Made by a program: the position numbers and the translations under genes | The notes under the pieces: generated by a model | What the model was told of the DNA's origin: nothing | Databases searched by the model: none | The model's input: only the letters and a program-made list of their open reading frames with translations | Part shown: positions 5,905 to 6,329 of the stretch, piece after piece | How positions within the stretch are numbered: position 1 is the stretch's first letter | Layout of the letters: each line of letters begins with the position of its first letter | NCBI GenBank assembly: GCA_938004815.1 | Contig: CALKVR010000225.1 | Coordinates: 1 to 6,329, forward strand | Origin: an uncultured Polyangiaceae bacterium | Lineage (GTDB): Bacteria > Myxococcota_A > Polyangia > Polyangiales > Polyangiaceae | DNA length: 6,329 nt | Direction: 5' to 3'

Positions 5905-6329
5905 GTCGGTGGCCCCCGTCGCGCGTCCGCGACGTCGAGCGTCGCGAGGTCTGCCTCGAGCGCCTGCTCCTGCGCAAAGGCGGCGTAGAGGCCCCCTTGC
6001 GCGACGAGCTCGTCGTGCGTGCCGCGCTCGGTCACCTCGCCGCGGTCGAGGACGACGATCCGGTCGCAACGCTTGGCCGCCGCCACCCGGTGCGTGATGA
6101 GGATGACGGTGCGCCGCTTCTTCTGCTGCTCGATCGCCTCGAGGATCGCGGCCTCGGTCTTCGCGTCGACGGCCGAGAGCGGGTCGTCGAGCACCAGAAC
6201 CGGGCTCTCACGCAGCAGCGCACGGGCGAGGGCGATGCGCTGGCGTTGGCCGCCCGAGAGCTGCACCCCGCGCTCGCCGACGACGGTGTCGAACCCCTCG
6301 GGCAGGCGCTCGATGTCGTCGTAGACGGC
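5901..6329 (-). CDS. ABC exporter half-transporter with degenerate ATPase site (MdlA/YheI type), C-terminal part
   Basis: The last 142 residues of an ABC exporter ATPase domain; the membrane domain and Walker A lie beyond the window edge. Seen: canonical signature LSGGQ (6260 to 6246) followed by RQRIALARALL, Walker B VLVLDDPLSAVD, and switch histidine in THRVAAA (His codon 6092-6090). The residue after the Walker B aspartate is Asp (codon 6185-6183) where active ATPases have the catalytic Glu. Asp at this place is typical of the non-catalytic subunit of heterodimeric exporters (MdlA, YheI, BmrC, TM287). TM287 also has the switch His replaced, which is not so here. Its canonical signature would complete the active site of the partner encoded immediately downstream, while the partner's variant signature would face this subunit's Asp site. 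The ATG near 6266 is internal to the conserved signature region and is not a start. The stop overlaps the next gene's GTG. Confidence 0.93.
   Translation of the reverse strand, partial: AVYDDIERLPEGFDTVVGERGVQLSGGQRQRIALARALLRESPVLVLDDPLSAVDAKTEAAILEAIEQQKKRRTVILITHRVAAAKRCDRIVVLDRGEVTERGTHDELVAQGGLYAAFAQEQALEADLATLDVADARRGPPT

Noticed and set aside
4111..5988. A 625-codon open frame on the plus strand opposite the exporter gene
   Set aside because: It lies antisense to an unmistakable ABC exporter. Its translation is rich in Arg, Glu, Asp, Val and His without any domain, as expected from the mirror of GC-biased codons.
5905..6069. Longer N-terminus for the complete exporter subunit
   Set aside because: The region is occupied by the conserved end of the partner's ATPase in another frame, and the GTG overlapping its stop gives the normal N-terminus for this family.

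Overview
The window is very GC-rich, strongly coding DNA, with third codon positions mostly G or C, GTG starts, 4-bp stop/start overlaps and many lipoprotein-like products. A beta-propeller fused to a di-haem peroxidase-like domain on a lipoprotein, next to small uncharacterised lipoproteins, fits a myxobacterium-like delta-proteobacterial lineage (Myxococcota, Polyangia type). That assignment is inference from style and gene content only. No rRNA, tRNA, CRISPR array, transposase or integration site is visible.

Plus strand, left half: the window opens inside the 3' end of a class A beta-lactamase gene (to 328), followed at once by a perfect 11-bp-stem hairpin (332-357) that probably marks the end of that transcript. 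Next is a two-gene unit. The first gene (415-2400) encodes a lipoprotein-like protein with a roughly seven-bladed YncE-type propeller followed by a cytochrome c peroxidase/MauG-like region carrying two CXXCH haem motifs. The second (2397-3029) overlaps it by GTGA and encodes a small lipoprotein of unknown family. Both are predicted to sit at the cell envelope and may work together in periplasmic redox chemistry.

Minus strand, right half: two ABC half-transporters overlap by GTGA. The upstream one is cut by the window edge (5901-6329) and only the end of its ATPase domain is seen. The downstream one (4018-5904) is complete. Complementary defects in their ATPase motifs mark them as a heterodimeric exporter of the MdlAB / YheI-YheH / TM287-288 type. 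Then, 77 bp downstream on the same strand, lies a gene (3068-3940) for a protein of two tandem SnoaL-like (NTF2-fold) domains. It has its own strong Shine-Dalgarno sequence and an 11-bp direct repeat upstream of it. It converges on the lipoprotein gene across a 38-bp gap flanked by a 12-bp perfect palindrome.

Most of the window is recognisable. The least explained items are the propeller/di-haem lipoprotein with its coupled unknown lipoprotein, and the internally duplicated SnoaL-like protein with its repeat-bearing leader. I see no clear evidence of a wholly new multi-gene system.
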